64,000 bases of DNA. Origin: Rhizobiaceae bacterium. GTDB taxonomy: Bacteria; Pseudomonadota; Alphaproteobacteria; Rhizobiales; Rhizobiaceae. The notes under the pieces were generated by a model. That model was not told where the DNA came from, did no database searches, and saw only the letters and a program-made list of their open reading frames with translations. The DNA lies in contig JAMLJB010000002.1 in assembly GCA_023953835.1 (NCBI GenBank), positions 402,630 to 466,629 of the forward strand, read 5' to 3'. Within the stretch, counting starts at the first letter, position 1; each line of letters opens with the position of its first letter. This document shows, piece after piece, positions 23,886 through 32,793 of this stretch. A program made the position numbers and the translations under genes.

Positions 23886-25742
23886 CTACAGGAAGCCGGT
23901 CGAAATCCACGGAACGGCGGCGACGATCAGCAGCCCGAGCAGAAGCACGGCCATGAACGGCCAGATGTGGCGCACCGCGTCCTCCGGCCTGACCTTGCCG
24001 ATGGCGCTGGCGACATAGAAGCCGACGCCGAAGGGCGGGGCGAACAGGCCGAGGCCCATGGCCAGGATCACCACCATCGCATAGTGCACCTCGTTGATGC
24101 CGAGCGCCTTGGCGACCGGGAACAGCAGCGGCGCGAACAGCACGATGGCCGGAATGCCCTCGAGCACGCTGCCGAGGATGATGAACAGCACGATGGAGAC
24201 GATCAGGAAGGTGTAGGCGCCGCCCGGCAGGTTGGACATGGACTGCACCAGCAGGAAGGAGAAACCGGACTGCGTCAGCGCCCAGGCCATCGCCGTGGCC
24301 GCGCCGATGATGAGCATGATCGCCCCCGACAGCGAGCCGGTCCGCACCAGCATCGACACCATGCGCCGGAAGTCGAACTCGCGGTAGATCAGGATACCGG
24401 CAAGGCTCGCATAGACGATGCCGATGGTCGAGACCTCCGTCGCGGTGGCGATGCCTTCCGCAACGCTGAACCGGATCACGAAGGGCAGGAAAAGCGCTGG
24501 CAGCGCGATGACGAAGCTGCGGATGATGGTGCGCCCCGAAGCTCGTGGAATGTTGATCTCGGTGCCGCGCCAGCGATACCAGACCATGGCGCACAGCATC
24601 AGGCCGAGCAGGAATGCCGGCAACAGGCCGCCCGTGAACAGAGCGGCAATCGAAACGCCCGTCACCGAGCCGATGGTCAGCAGCACGAGGCTCGGCGGTA
24701 TCGTCTCCGTCTGCGCGCCCGTCGCGGCGAGCAGCGCCACAAGCTCGTTGCGATCCGCGCCGCGCTTCTCCATTTCGGGAAACAGCACCGGGGCGACGGC
24801 GGCGATGTCGGCGGCCTTCGAACCCGAAATGCCCGACACCAGATACATTGCGGCGATCAGCACATAGTGTAGCCCGCCGCGCAAATGGCCGATCAGGCTG
24901 GCGAGGAATGCCACCATGACGCGCGCCATACCTGTCAGCTCGATCAGCATGCCGAGGAAGATGAACAGCGGAACCGACAGCAGAACGAGGTGCGACATGC
25001 CCGCGTCGAGGCGCGCGACGATCACCTCCGCCGGAACGCGGGTCGTCAAGGTCAGGTAGGCGAAGGTCGCCAGACCGAACGCGGCGGCAATCGGCAGCGC
25101 CGCGAAGACAGCAATCGGAACGAGGATCGCGAAAAAGATGACGAGGTTGATCTTGCCGAGCGGCGGGAACAGCGGCTGGAGCAGCCAAAGCACAGCGATC
25201 AGCGCAGCGATGATGGCCGCCGCGAGCAGCGACTGCCGGTCCCAGCCGGAGATCAGGCGGGTCGCCGACAGCAGAAGCATGAGGCCGATGCCGGTCGGCA
25301 TGGCCATGGTCCGCCACGACTGGTTTACGCCGAGAGACGGCATGATGACGCTCGCCTCGGACTGCACATAGTGGATGGATGGGACCAGCAGCAGCGCAAA
25401 GAATACGAAGGTGCCGATCCATGCGAGCTTGGCCATGAACGCGCGGCGCTCGGCCGAAAGCGTATTCACAAGGGCCGACATCGTCATGTGCTCGTTGCCC
25501 ATCAGGGCGAGCGCTGCGCCAAGCATGGTCAGCCACAGAAAGAGCGTGGAGGCGAGTTCGTCCGACCAGACGAGCGGCAGGTGGAACACGTAGCGGGCGA
25601 GAATCCCCGCAAACAGGACGAGCACTTCAACAACCACGAGGACTGCGATCAGCGCGCCCAATATGCGTGCTATCCATTGCTCGAACCAGGGAATGAATGC
25701 CCCCTGTTGCAATGTCCCTATCGCTTCCGCGCCATTTTTCAT
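23886..25742 (-). CDS. TRAP transporter fused small and large permease subunits (DctQM)
   Basis: The 618-residue membrane protein joins a DctQ-like N-terminal part (about residues 20-170, four helices, with FAGILARYVFHLPLVWSDELA) to a DctM-like large subunit (about 190-618, some twelve or more helices). DctM signatures are seen in GISGSKAADIAAVAPVL, AATGAQTETIPPS and FAPPFGVGFY. It moves the bound substrate inward with sodium ions. The start ATG 25742 follows GGGAGGACGCCCGC; an in-frame start at 25844 would lie in operator E. It is the only TRAP membrane gene in the window and probably serves the DctP at 17647-18666. Confidence 0.92.
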   Translation of the reverse strand: MKNGAEAIGTLQQGAFIPWFEQWIARILGALIAVLVVVEVLVLFAGILARYVFHLPLVWSDELASTLFLWLTMLGAALALMGNEHMTMSALVNTLSAERRAFMAKLAWIGTFVFFALLLVPSIHYVQSEASVIMPSLGVNQSWRTMAMPTGIGLMLLLSATRLISGWDRQSLLAAAIIAALIAVLWLLQPLFPPLGKINLVIFFAILVPIAVFAALPIAAAFGLATFAYLTLTTRVPAEVIVARLDAGMSHLVLLSVPLFIFLGMLIELTGMARVMVAFLASLIGHLRGGLHYVLIAAMYLVSGISGSKAADIAAVAPVLFPEMEKRGADRNELVALLAATGAQTETIPPSLVLLTIGSVTGVSIAALFTGGLLPAFLLGLMLCAMVWYRWRGTEINIPRASGRTIIRSFVIALPALFLPFVIRFSVAEGIATATEVSTIGIVYASLAGILIYREFDFRRMVSMLVRTGSLSGAIMLIIGAATAMAWALTQSGFSFLLVQSMSNLPGGAYTFLIVSIVLFIILGSVLEGIPAIVLFAPLLFPVAKALGINEVHYAMVVILAMGLGLFAPPFGVGFYVASAIGKVRPEDAVRHIWPFMAVLLLGLLIVAAVPWISTGFL

Positions 25743-25801
25743 GCGGGCGTCCTCCCAAACACGCGAAGCGGTTCCCGACGGTCGGCCCCGCAGTGCGCGC
25801 C

Positions 25802-25845
25802 AACCTAGTATCTGGATGAAAACTATGTCAAGAAAACGTTTCATC
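25802..25845 (-). promoter_or_regulatory. Operator E and promoter of dctQM
   Basis: On the minus strand GATGAAACGTTTTC (25832-25845) abuts -35 TTGACA (25826-25831). The -10 is less clear, TAGGTT at an 18-base spacing (25802-25807). The site lies between the divergent dctQM (start 25742) and hydratase (start 25871) genes, so one bound regulator could affect both. Confidence 0.58.
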
Positions 25846-25870
25846 TAAATCGTGGACGAGCAGGGAGAAG

Positions 25871-26623
25871 ATGCGAGGAATGGACAGGATCGCAGGAGCG
25901 GCGGCCATGCTCGCTGCCACGCATGCCAGGGAAAGCTTCCCCTGCCTGCCCGACGAATTGTCGCCTCGGACGCTTGCGGAGGCGCTGGCGATCCAGGACG
26001 AGATCGTCAGGCGCGGCGGCGAGACGCCGACAGCGTGGAAGGTGGCGACCCTGCCCGAGGGTGTCGCTTGGGGCGCAATCCTGCCCGGCCGGATATTCAC
26101 CTCCGGCAGCGCCGCGCGGATCGGCGACGAGCCGGTCGGCATCGAGGCCGAACTCGCCTTCCGCTTCCGCAGGAACGTGGCCCGTTCCGAGTATCCGCTT
26201 GGCCGGGACGCGCTTTGCGAGGCGATTGACGCCTTTTTGGCGATGGAATTGGTCACCAGCCGCTTCAATTCCTACCAATCAGCGCCGCCTTTGCACCGGG
26301 TTGCGGACTTCATGTCGAATGGCGGCCTGGTCCTTGGCCCGCAATGGAAGGCGTGGCGAAGCGCCGACCTGTCGTCCGTCGAGGTCACGCTTTCCATCGA
26401 AGGCATTCCGAAAACGTCGTCGCAGGCGGGGCATCCGTCCGGCGACCCGTTGCTGCCCCTGCTCGCCTATGTGAACGATCGTCTGCCGGGGCAGGACATT
26501 TCCGAAGGCACGCTCGTCATCACCGGCAGCCTGACAGGGCTGACCTGGACGCGCGTTCCCGCCACGGCGGAAGCGCATTTCCACGGGCTCGGAACGGTCG
26601 GCGTCACGCTTCGCGCATTTTGA
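25871..26623 (+). CDS. 2-keto-4-pentenoate hydratase/fumarylacetoacetate hydrolase-type protein
   Basis: The 250-residue protein resembles 2-oxopent-4-enoate hydratases: a TAWKVATLPEGVAWGAI opening domain, metal-ligand Glu residues in GIEAELAFRFRR (near 93-95) and the FLAMELVTSRF segment. The C-terminus has VITGSLTGLTW. These enzymes hydrate 2-hydroxydienoates or act on related oxo acids with Mg. ATG 25871 follows GGGAGAAG; ATG 25880 is an alternative. The stop codon TGA (26621-26623) is the first part of operator F. No ring-cleavage enzymes are present, so it probably works on an aliphatic 2-oxo acid. Confidence 0.8.
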   Translation: MRGMDRIAGAAAMLAATHARESFPCLPDELSPRTLAEALAIQDEIVRRGGETPTAWKVATLPEGVAWGAILPGRIFTSGSAARIGDEPVGIEAELAFRFRRNVARSEYPLGRDALCEAIDAFLAMELVTSRFNSYQSAPPLHRVADFMSNGGLVLGPQWKAWRSADLSSVEVTLSIEGIPKTSSQAGHPSGDPLLPLLAYVNDRLPGQDISEGTLVITGSLTGLTWTRVPATAEAHFHGLGTVGVTLRAF

Positions 26624-26663
26624 TGAAACGTTTTCTTGCATTTTTGAAGCCGTTGCCTATTTT
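26621..26663 (+). promoter_or_regulatory. Operator F and promoter of the ALDH operon
   Basis: TGATGAAACGTTTTC (26621-26635) abuts -35 TTGCAT (26636-26641); 16 bases later lies -10 TATTTT (26658-26663). The operator overlaps the stop codon of the preceding hydratase. The following operon encodes aldehyde dehydrogenase, Fe-dependent dehydrogenase and an HD protein. Confidence 0.6.
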
Positions 26664-26710
26664 GGCGCGACCTTGATCTGCGGCCATCCGCGCGGGAGGA
26701 GAATTCGTCC

Positions 26711-28159
26711 GTGTCTTCACCAATCCAGACAAAGCACAACCACTTCATCGACGGCGGGCCGACGGAGCCCGCGGGAGGCGCTTTCCTCCAGGAGTTCGAC
26801 CCCCGGACCGGCGAGCCTAGCTTCACCATTGCGCGAGGAAACGCCGCCGATGTCGATGCGGCGGTGCGTTCGGCCCATGAAGCGTGGCCGCAATGGCGCG
26901 ACAGGCGCCCCGCCGAGCGGGGGCGGATACTTACCTCCATCGCCCGGCTGTTGCGCGAGCGCCAGCAGGACCTTGTCGAGATCGAGCGTTCGGAAACGGG
27001 CCGCCCGCTGTGGCATGCCCGCCTCGAAATCGAGACGGCGGCGCAGTATTTCGAGTTTTACGGCGGCATGGTCCATGCCTGCCGCGGCGAAGTAGTCGAC
27101 CTTGGCGCAGGCTACCATTCCTACACGCGGCGCGAGCCTTTCGGCGTAGTCGGCATCATCCTGCCGTGGAACGCACCGCTCAACCAGGCCGCGCGCGGCA
27201 TCGCACCTGCGCTGGCAAGCGGCAACGCCGTCGTGTCCAAGCCGTCGGAGTTCACCTCCGTCTCGCTGATCGAGCTGGCGCGGCTCGCGGTCGAAGAGGC
27301 CGGGCTGCCGCGCGGTCTGTTCAACGTGGTGACCGGCACCGGGCCGGAAGCAGGCGCGGCGGTGGCCGAGCATCCGCTGGTGCGCAAGATCGCGTTCACG
27401 GGGTCGGTCGGGACGGGCCGCGTGCTCGGCCGCATCGCCGCCGACCGCATCATCCCCATCGGCCTCGAACTCGGCGGCAAGTCGCCCAACATCGTCTTTG
27501 CAGACGCCGATCTCGAAAAGGCTGCCGATGGCGTCGTGAAATCCTTCACATTCAATGCCGGGCAGGTCTGCTCGGCGGGAACGCGCTGCCTCGTGGAGCG
27601 CTCCATCTACGACCAATTCCTCGGCCTGCTCAGGGAGCGCATCGCAAAGGTGGCCGTCGGCGCCGACGACCAGGCCGCGATGGGTCCCATCATCACCAAA
27701 GCGCAGTTCGAGCGCGTGCAGGCGTTCACCCGCATCGCGCGCGAGGAAGGCGCGGAGGTGATCGAGGGCGGCGCAGTAGCCGACCCGCAGGCGGCGGAAC
27801 GCGGCTGGTTCATTCGCCCGATGCTGGTCACCGGGCTTGCCGCCGACGCGCGCACGGCGACTGAAGAGATATTCGGCCCCATCGCATCGGTGATGCCGTT
27901 TGATGACGAGGCTGAAGCCGTCGGCATCGCCAACGCCAGTGAATACGGGCTGGTTGCGGGCTTGTGGACCTCCGACGTCTCGCGGGCGCATCGCGTGGCG
28001 GCGCTGCTCGAGGCCGGGCAGGTGTTCGTCAACGAATATTATGCCGGCGGGGTGGAGACGCCCTTCGGCGGCTACAAGCAGAGTGGTCACGGACGCGAGA
28101 AGGGCGTCGAGGCGCTGCTGCACTACACACAGGTCAAATGCGTGACGATCAAACTCTGA
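26711..28159 (+). CDS. NAD(P)-dependent aldehyde dehydrogenase
   Basis: The 482-residue protein has the full aldehyde dehydrogenase set: GIILPWNAPLNQ near 148, FTGSVGTGR near 230, general-base Glu253 (LELGGKSP) and nucleophile Cys287 (NAGQVCSAG). The C-terminal NEYYAGGVETPFGGYKQSG is also typical. It oxidises an aldehyde to a carboxylic acid. The start is a GTG at 26711 following GGGAGGAG. It is the first gene after operator F, and together with the iron-dependent dehydrogenase downstream could convert an alcohol through an aldehyde to the acid that the CoA-transferase activates. Substrate not identifiable. Confidence 0.93.
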   Translation: MSSPIQTKHNHFIDGGPTEPAGGAFLQEFDPRTGEPSFTIARGNAADVDAAVRSAHEAWPQWRDRRPAERGRILTSIARLLRERQQDLVEIERSETGRPLWHARLEIETAAQYFEFYGGMVHACRGEVVDLGAGYHSYTRREPFGVVGIILPWNAPLNQAARGIAPALASGNAVVSKPSEFTSVSLIELARLAVEEAGLPRGLFNVVTGTGPEAGAAVAEHPLVRKIAFTGSVGTGRVLGRIAADRIIPIGLELGGKSPNIVFADADLEKAADGVVKSFTFNAGQVCSAGTRCLVERSIYDQFLGLLRERIAKVAVGADDQAAMGPIITKAQFERVQAFTRIAREEGAEVIEGGAVADPQAAERGWFIRPMLVTGLAADARTATEEIFGPIASVMPFDDEAEAVGIANASEYGLVAGLWTSDVSRAHRVAALLEAGQVFVNEYYAGGVETPFGGYKQSGHGREKGVEALLHYTQVKCVTIKL

Positions 28160-28199
28160 TCCCCCGCCCAACCGCACAACAGGACCGCCGGAGATTGCC

Positions 28200-29327
28200 T
28201 TGCCCAACATCATGTACCTGACAAACATCAATTTCGACTTCGGCGCGGTCGGTGCGCTCGGCTCCGAACTCGCGGCCGTCAGCGTGAAGCGGCCTCTCCT
28301 CGTCAGCGATCGCGGCCTTGAGAAGACCGGACTGCTGGATCGGCTGCTGTCGCTGCTTCCCGAGGGAACGAAGGCTTTCCTCGACGTGCCGTCCAACCCC
28401 ACGGAAGAAGCGGTCCTCGCCGGGCTGGAGCTTTATGCGGCGGAAGGCTGCGACGGGCTGGTCGCGGTCGGCGGCGGCTCGCCCATCGATCTGGCCAAAG
28501 CGATCGCGCTGCTCGCCGGCCACAGCGGCCCGCTGTCGCGCTATGCGGCGATCGAAGGCGGCGTGGCGCGCATCACGCCTGCGGTGCACCCGGTCATCGC
28601 CGTGCCGACCACGGCGGGCACCGGGTCGGAGGTCGGCAGGGCATCGCTGATAACCTTGAGCGATGGCCGCAAGGTCGGGCTTATCAGCCCCTACCTGATA
28701 CCGCGCCGCGCAATATGCGACCCGGAACTGACGCTCGGCCTGCCACCCGCGCTGACGGCGGCCACCGGCATGGACGCGTTCTCGCATTGCGTGGAGACCT
28801 TCCTGTCGCCGCGCGTCAACCCGCCAGCCGACGCCATCGCGCTGGACGGCGCACGGCGCATCTGGAGCAATATCGAGGCCGCCTGCGCCGACGGAAGCAA
28901 CCGCGAGGCGCGCTGGGAAATGATGATGGGTGCGCTTGAGGGCGGGCTGACCTTTCAGAAGGGCCTCGGCGCCGTGCACGCCCTTTCCCATGCGCTCGGC
29001 GCGCTGAAATCGCCCTCCCTGCACCATGGAACGCTGAACGCCATCCTGCTTCCGCCCGTGCTGCGTTTCAACGCGGCCACCGCCGCTGCCAAGATCGAGA
29101 CGCTGGCGCGGGCCATCGGTCTGCCCGCCGGCGCGGACCTCGCCGAAAGCGTCGAGCGGCTGAACGAAAGGCTGTCGATCCCGACCAGCCTCGCAAAGCT
29201 CGGCGTCGTGGAGGCGCAGTTGCAGGATGTCGTTACAGGTGCTCTGGCCGACCACAGCCATGCGACGAACCCGCGCGAACCCACCCGCGACGACTATCTC
29301 GCCATGCTGCGCGCGGTGATGGTCTGA
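28200..29327 (+). CDS. Iron-containing alcohol dehydrogenase
   Basis: The 375-residue protein belongs to group III dehydrogenases. Visible are GGGSPIDLAKAIA near 98, PTTAGTGSEVGRAS near 140, the metal-site Asp region DPELTLGLPP, and His clusters GMDAFSHCVE, HALSHALGA and LHHGTLNAILLP. It oxidises alcohols or reduces aldehydes with NAD(P). The start is taken as TTG 28200 because CCGGAGA lies 7 bases upstream; ATG 28212 lies too far from it. It follows the aldehyde dehydrogenase by 40 bases in the same operon. It differs from the maleylacetate reductase-type paralogue at 555-1649. Confidence 0.9.
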   Translation: MPNIMYLTNINFDFGAVGALGSELAAVSVKRPLLVSDRGLEKTGLLDRLLSLLPEGTKAFLDVPSNPTEEAVLAGLELYAAEGCDGLVAVGGGSPIDLAKAIALLAGHSGPLSRYAAIEGGVARITPAVHPVIAVPTTAGTGSEVGRASLITLSDGRKVGLISPYLIPRRAICDPELTLGLPPALTAATGMDAFSHCVETFLSPRVNPPADAIALDGARRIWSNIEAACADGSNREARWEMMMGALEGGLTFQKGLGAVHALSHALGALKSPSLHHGTLNAILLPPVLRFNAATAAAKIETLARAIGLPAGADLAESVERLNERLSIPTSLAKLGVVEAQLQDVVTGALADHSHATNPREPTRDDYLAMLRAVMV

Positions 29328-29358
29328 GCGGCAAGGCAACAGGCGATTGGAGGACAAG

Positions 29359-29949
29359 ATGAGCTATGAAATCACGCGCGGAAGCGAGGTGGCGCGCCGG
29401 TCGGTCGAGGCCGCGCTGCACGGCCTCGACCTTGTGTCGCCGCAGACGCGGGAACTGATCGTCACCGCATGGGTCAGTTCGCTCGAATCGAGCCCCTATG
29501 GAAGCCTCGACGAGGTGCCGTGGGATGTGCTCAACCCACGCTTCCGGCTGATCGACCACGTCAACGAGACGACGCGGATCGGGCTTGAGTTGGCCGCCAT
29601 CGCCGAGCGCCTGTGGGGCAAGAAGGCGGACATTGAAACGCTGGCATCCATCCTCATCCTGCACGATGTCGACAAGCCGCTCTTGATCGAGCGCGAGGGC
29701 AACAAGGCCCGCTATGCGCAACTTGCCTCCGAAATCCCGCACGGCGTGGTCGGCGGAATGATGCTGAAGGAGCTTGGTTTTCCCCACAAGGTGGTCAGCA
29801 CTGTGACGGTCCATTCGCCCCGCATGCCTTTCCCTGGCAGGTCGCTCGAAGCGTATATCCTGTTCTACGCGGACATGTTCAGTTGCGACAACTCCATGCT
29901 GGATGCCGGTCTCAAGCCGTTCTATTTCGGCCTGGAACTCTCCGAGTGA
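29359..29949 (+). CDS. HD-domain protein (putative metal-dependent phosphohydrolase)
   Basis: The 196-residue protein contains an HD motif in LILHDVDKPLL near residue 98, preceded by a His-containing helix (IDHVNETTRIG). Further His residues in EIPHGVVGGM and VTVHSPRMPF complete a plausible HD-superfamily metal site. Such proteins cleave phosphate esters or act as metal-dependent lyases. The ATG 29359 follows GGAGGACAAG perfectly; an upstream TTG would sit on that site. It closes the operator-F operon. Why a catabolic operon should contain an HD protein is not clear, and the substrate need not be a nucleotide. Confidence 0.72.
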   Translation: MSYEITRGSEVARRSVEAALHGLDLVSPQTRELIVTAWVSSLESSPYGSLDEVPWDVLNPRFRLIDHVNETTRIGLELAAIAERLWGKKADIETLASILILHDVDKPLLIEREGNKARYAQLASEIPHGVVGGMMLKELGFPHKVVSTVTVHSPRMPFPGRSLEAYILFYADMFSCDNSMLDAGLKPFYFGLELSE

Positions 29950-30165
29950 GCGAATCCGGGGCGAATTCGGCGGCGAGACGGCGACCTCTTTGGATTTGCA
30001 TGTCCAGCCGGATTGCGGTTAGTGTCCGTGACATGCCTCGCACCGAAACGGAGAGCCTGATGAGTTTGCGCCGCCGCATCGCCGCCCCTGACACGCGGAA
30101 CGGCATCCGGGTCTGATTGCGCAGACAGTCGTAGCCAGTTTCGATCATTCTTCGGTCCGACCCAT

Positions 30166-31185
30166 ATGCCGCAGGAAAAACCGACAATCCGGGACGTGGC
30201 GCGAACAGCCGGAGTGTCCATCGGGACAGTCTCGCGTGTGCTGAACGGCAGCAATACCGTGGGCGAGGAACTTCGCGCCAAGGTACTGGACACCATCCGG
30301 CAGCTCGATTTCGAGCCAAACGCCGCTGCGCAAAGCATGCGTCGCCGGACCACGCTCACGGTCGGGTGCATCGTTCGTGAAATCGTCATCCCGGCCATGG
30401 CGGAATTTGCACGTTCCTCGCAGCGCGTGCTGGAAAAGGCGGGATATTCGCTGCTGCTCAGCAATTCCGACGGACGGCCCGAAACAGAAATCCAGCTCAT
30501 CAAGCGCATGCACAGCCGCCAGATCGACGGCATCATGCTCGGGGCCTATTCGTCGGTCGACCAGCAGTTCGACGACATGCTCAAGAACCTCGGCATCCCC
30601 ATCGTCGTAGTCGACCGGGACAAGCCGTTCTGGGCCGATGCGGTCGTCGCCGACCACGCAAAGGGCCTGCAGGCGGCGACGGAGCACCTGCTCGACCTCG
30701 GCCATGAGCGGATCGCGCTGTTGACCGGCCAGCCGCAGATCCTGCCCGCGCGCGAGCGCATTCGCGGCTACAGGGCAGCGTTCGAGAAGCGCGGCCTCAA
30801 GGTCGATGAAAAGATGATCCACACCGGCAGCTTCCTCTCGGCAGACGGCTTCAGGACGAGTTCGATGATCCTCGGCAGCCGCACCCCACCGACCGCGATC
30901 ATCGCGGGCGGCATCGAGATGCTCTCAGGGGTTATCCGAGCGGTCAGGGCGCGCAACCTGTCCATACCCGACGATATTTCCATCATTGGGGCCGGACAGT
31001 CCGAACTGGCCGAGTTCCACGTCCCGGCCATCAGCATCGAAGGCTGGGACCATGGCGAGATGGGCAGCATCGCGGCGAGCCTCCTGCTCGACCGCATGCT
31101 GGACCGGGTGGATGCCGAACCGCGCCACGTCGTGCTGCCCACCACCTTTACCGCCCGCGGATCGACGTCACTGGCCAAGAACTGA
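30166..31185 (+). CDS. LacI family transcriptional regulator, probable regulator of the 13-30 kb cluster
   Basis: The 339-residue protein begins with a LacI helix-turn-helix (TIRDVARTAGVSIGTVSRVL, residues about 5-24) and hinge helix region, followed by a periplasmic-binding-like sensor domain (about 60-330). The sensor keeps family segments such as LLSNSDGRPETE and VVADHAKGLQ. LacI proteins bind operators with central CG and half-sites like TGAAAC, exactly the core of the six operators at 14025-26635. It has no such operator upstream, so autoregulation is not suggested. The start ATG 30166 has no good ribosome site; it is the first possible start in frame. Effector and sign of regulation are unknown. 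Confidence 0.9.
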   Translation: MPQEKPTIRDVARTAGVSIGTVSRVLNGSNTVGEELRAKVLDTIRQLDFEPNAAAQSMRRRTTLTVGCIVREIVIPAMAEFARSSQRVLEKAGYSLLLSNSDGRPETEIQLIKRMHSRQIDGIMLGAYSSVDQQFDDMLKNLGIPIVVVDRDKPFWADAVVADHAKGLQAATEHLLDLGHERIALLTGQPQILPARERIRGYRAAFEKRGLKVDEKMIHTGSFLSADGFRTSSMILGSRTPPTAIIAGGIEMLSGVIRAVRARNLSIPDDISIIGAGQSELAEFHVPAISIEGWDHGEMGSIAASLLLDRMLDRVDAEPRHVVLPTTFTARGSTSLAKN

Positions 31186-31282
31186 CCAAAGCTACGAACC
31201 TTGGCAATTCGGGCGCGGATTTTCTGCAACAATTCGATGCTATGGACATAGGACGAGCACGCGAAGCGGCGGGAGGTCGGCA

Positions 31283-32713
31283 TTGGCGCAGGAAATCGAA
31301 CTGAAGCTCGAACTGACGCCGGAGGCAGCCGATACGCTGCTTGGCTTCGACCTGCTTTCAGGCGAACCCGCAAAGGTCGGACTGCAATCGATCTATTTCG
31401 ACACGAGCGCGCAGGATCTCAGGCGCGGCGGCTTCTCGCTGCGGATACGCCGGGCGGGCGACCGCCGTATCCAGACGATCAAGGCGGCGAGCGGGCCTCC
31501 GGCGGGCCTGTTCGTGCGGCCCGAATGGGAGCAGCCCGTCGACGGCGACGTGCCGGTGCTGGAAGAAACCACGCCGGTCAAGGCGTTGCTGGGCGATGTG
31601 GTCGACCGGGTCAGGCCCGCCTTCGAGGTTCACGTCGAGCGGCGAAGCTGGCTGGTGGAAACGAACGAGGCCACGCTGGAACTTGTGCTCGACCGTGGCG
31701 AGGTCGTGGCCGCCGACCGCCATGCACCGATCTGCGAGATCGAGATGGAGTTGAAGGCGGGACCGCCCGAGGCGCTGTATGCGCTGGCGCGCCACATCGG
31801 GGAAGTCGTCCCTATGCGGATCGGCGTGGTGAGCAAGGCCGAGCGCGGATACCGGCTGATCGGCCCGCTACAGCGCTCCGTCAAGTCCGAGCCGGTCGCG
31901 GTGACGCCGGATATGAGCGCCGTCGCGGCCTTCCGGCTCATCGCAGGCGCCTGCACGCGCCACTTCCGGCTGAATGAGGCGCTGGTCGACCGCTTCAACG
32001 CGGAAGCGCTGCATCAGGCCCGCGTGGCGCTGCGACGCCTGCGCTCGGCCTTCGCGATCCACAGGCCGATCATCGGGGATGCCGGGTCCTCACGCCTGAA
32101 CGAGGAACTGCGATGGCTGGCCAACGAACTCGGCGCGGCACGGGACCTGGACGTACTTGTCGCCCGCGCCGGGGCGGACGGCATGCGCGCTGCGCTGGAG
32201 CGCGCCCGCAACGCGGCATATGACGAGGCCGAGGCCGCGCTGGACTCGCCGCGAGCCCGTGCGCTGATGCTCGACCTTTCGGAATGGCTGGCCACCGGCC
32301 CCCTTTCGGAGAGCGGGGACGCGCGCGATTTCGCCGGCGCCGCGCTCGACCGCTTCCGCAGCAAGGTCAGGAAGGGCGGGCGCGACCTTGCCCGGCTTGG
32401 GGATGAGGCCCGCCACGAGGTGCGCAAGGACGCCAAGAAGCTGCGCTATGCCGCCGAATTTTTCGCGCCGCTGTTCACCGAAAAGCGCCAGCGGCGGCGA
32501 TATGCGCGCCTGATCGCCGAGCTGGAGCAGTTGCAGGACAGGCTCGGCACGCTGAACGACATGGCTTCCGTCGCCGCCGTGCTGTCCCGCGCGGGACTGG
32601 ACAGTGAACCCGGCGCGGAAAGGCTTGCGGCTGCGGGAAACAAGGCCCTTCTGGTCGAGGCGGCAGCGGAGGCCCAGGACGCCTTTGCCGATACAAAGCC
32701 TTTCTGGCGCTAG
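31283..32713 (+). CDS. CYTH-CHAD protein (inorganic triphosphatase-like)
   Basis: The 476-residue protein joins an N-terminal CYTH domain (about 1-200; opening EIELKLEL with the diagnostic ExExK pattern) to a C-terminal CHAD domain (about 215-470). The CHAD helices carry conserved His and Arg, for example HQARVALRRLRSAF and DEARHEVRKDAKKLRYAAEFF. CYTH enzymes hydrolyse triphosphate; CHAD domains bind polyphosphate. The start is a TTG at 31283 with GGGAGG 6 bases upstream; earlier in-frame codons lie inside the LacI gene in another frame. Probably a cytoplasmic enzyme of polyphosphate metabolism, consistent with ppk2 in the same window. Confidence 0.88.
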   Translation: MAQEIELKLELTPEAADTLLGFDLLSGEPAKVGLQSIYFDTSAQDLRRGGFSLRIRRAGDRRIQTIKAASGPPAGLFVRPEWEQPVDGDVPVLEETTPVKALLGDVVDRVRPAFEVHVERRSWLVETNEATLELVLDRGEVVAADRHAPICEIEMELKAGPPEALYALARHIGEVVPMRIGVVSKAERGYRLIGPLQRSVKSEPVAVTPDMSAVAAFRLIAGACTRHFRLNEALVDRFNAEALHQARVALRRLRSAFAIHRPIIGDAGSSRLNEELRWLANELGAARDLDVLVARAGADGMRAALERARNAAYDEAEAALDSPRARALMLDLSEWLATGPLSESGDARDFAGAALDRFRSKVRKGGRDLARLGDEARHEVRKDAKKLRYAAEFFAPLFTEKRQRRRYARLIAELEQLQDRLGTLNDMASVAAVLSRAGLDSEPGAERLAAAGNKALLVEAAAEAQDAFADTKPFWR

Positions 32714-32793
32714 CGGGCTTCTGGCGCTGGGGTCCGGCCCCTTCATCGATCTGTCATCTGAGTTTCCTAGGGTCACCAAAAAACGAGGGCGGC

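Noticed and set aside
23866..25536. Open frame of 556 codons on the minus strand overlapping dctQM
   Set aside because: Same strand, different frame from the TRAP permease; Arg/His/Asp-rich with no membrane segments or motifs.
26717..28402. Open frame of 561 codons opposite the aldehyde dehydrogenase
   Set aside because: Antisense shadow of a gene with all catalytic motifs.
30061..30117. 18-codon open frame ending just before the lacI gene, possible leader peptide
   Set aside because: Has a GGAGAG site but no attenuator-like structure or regulatory codon run; too short to support.
29950..30165. Search for a cluster operator in front of the lacI gene
   Set aside because: No GATGAAAC-like site found, so autoregulation by the same motif is not supported.
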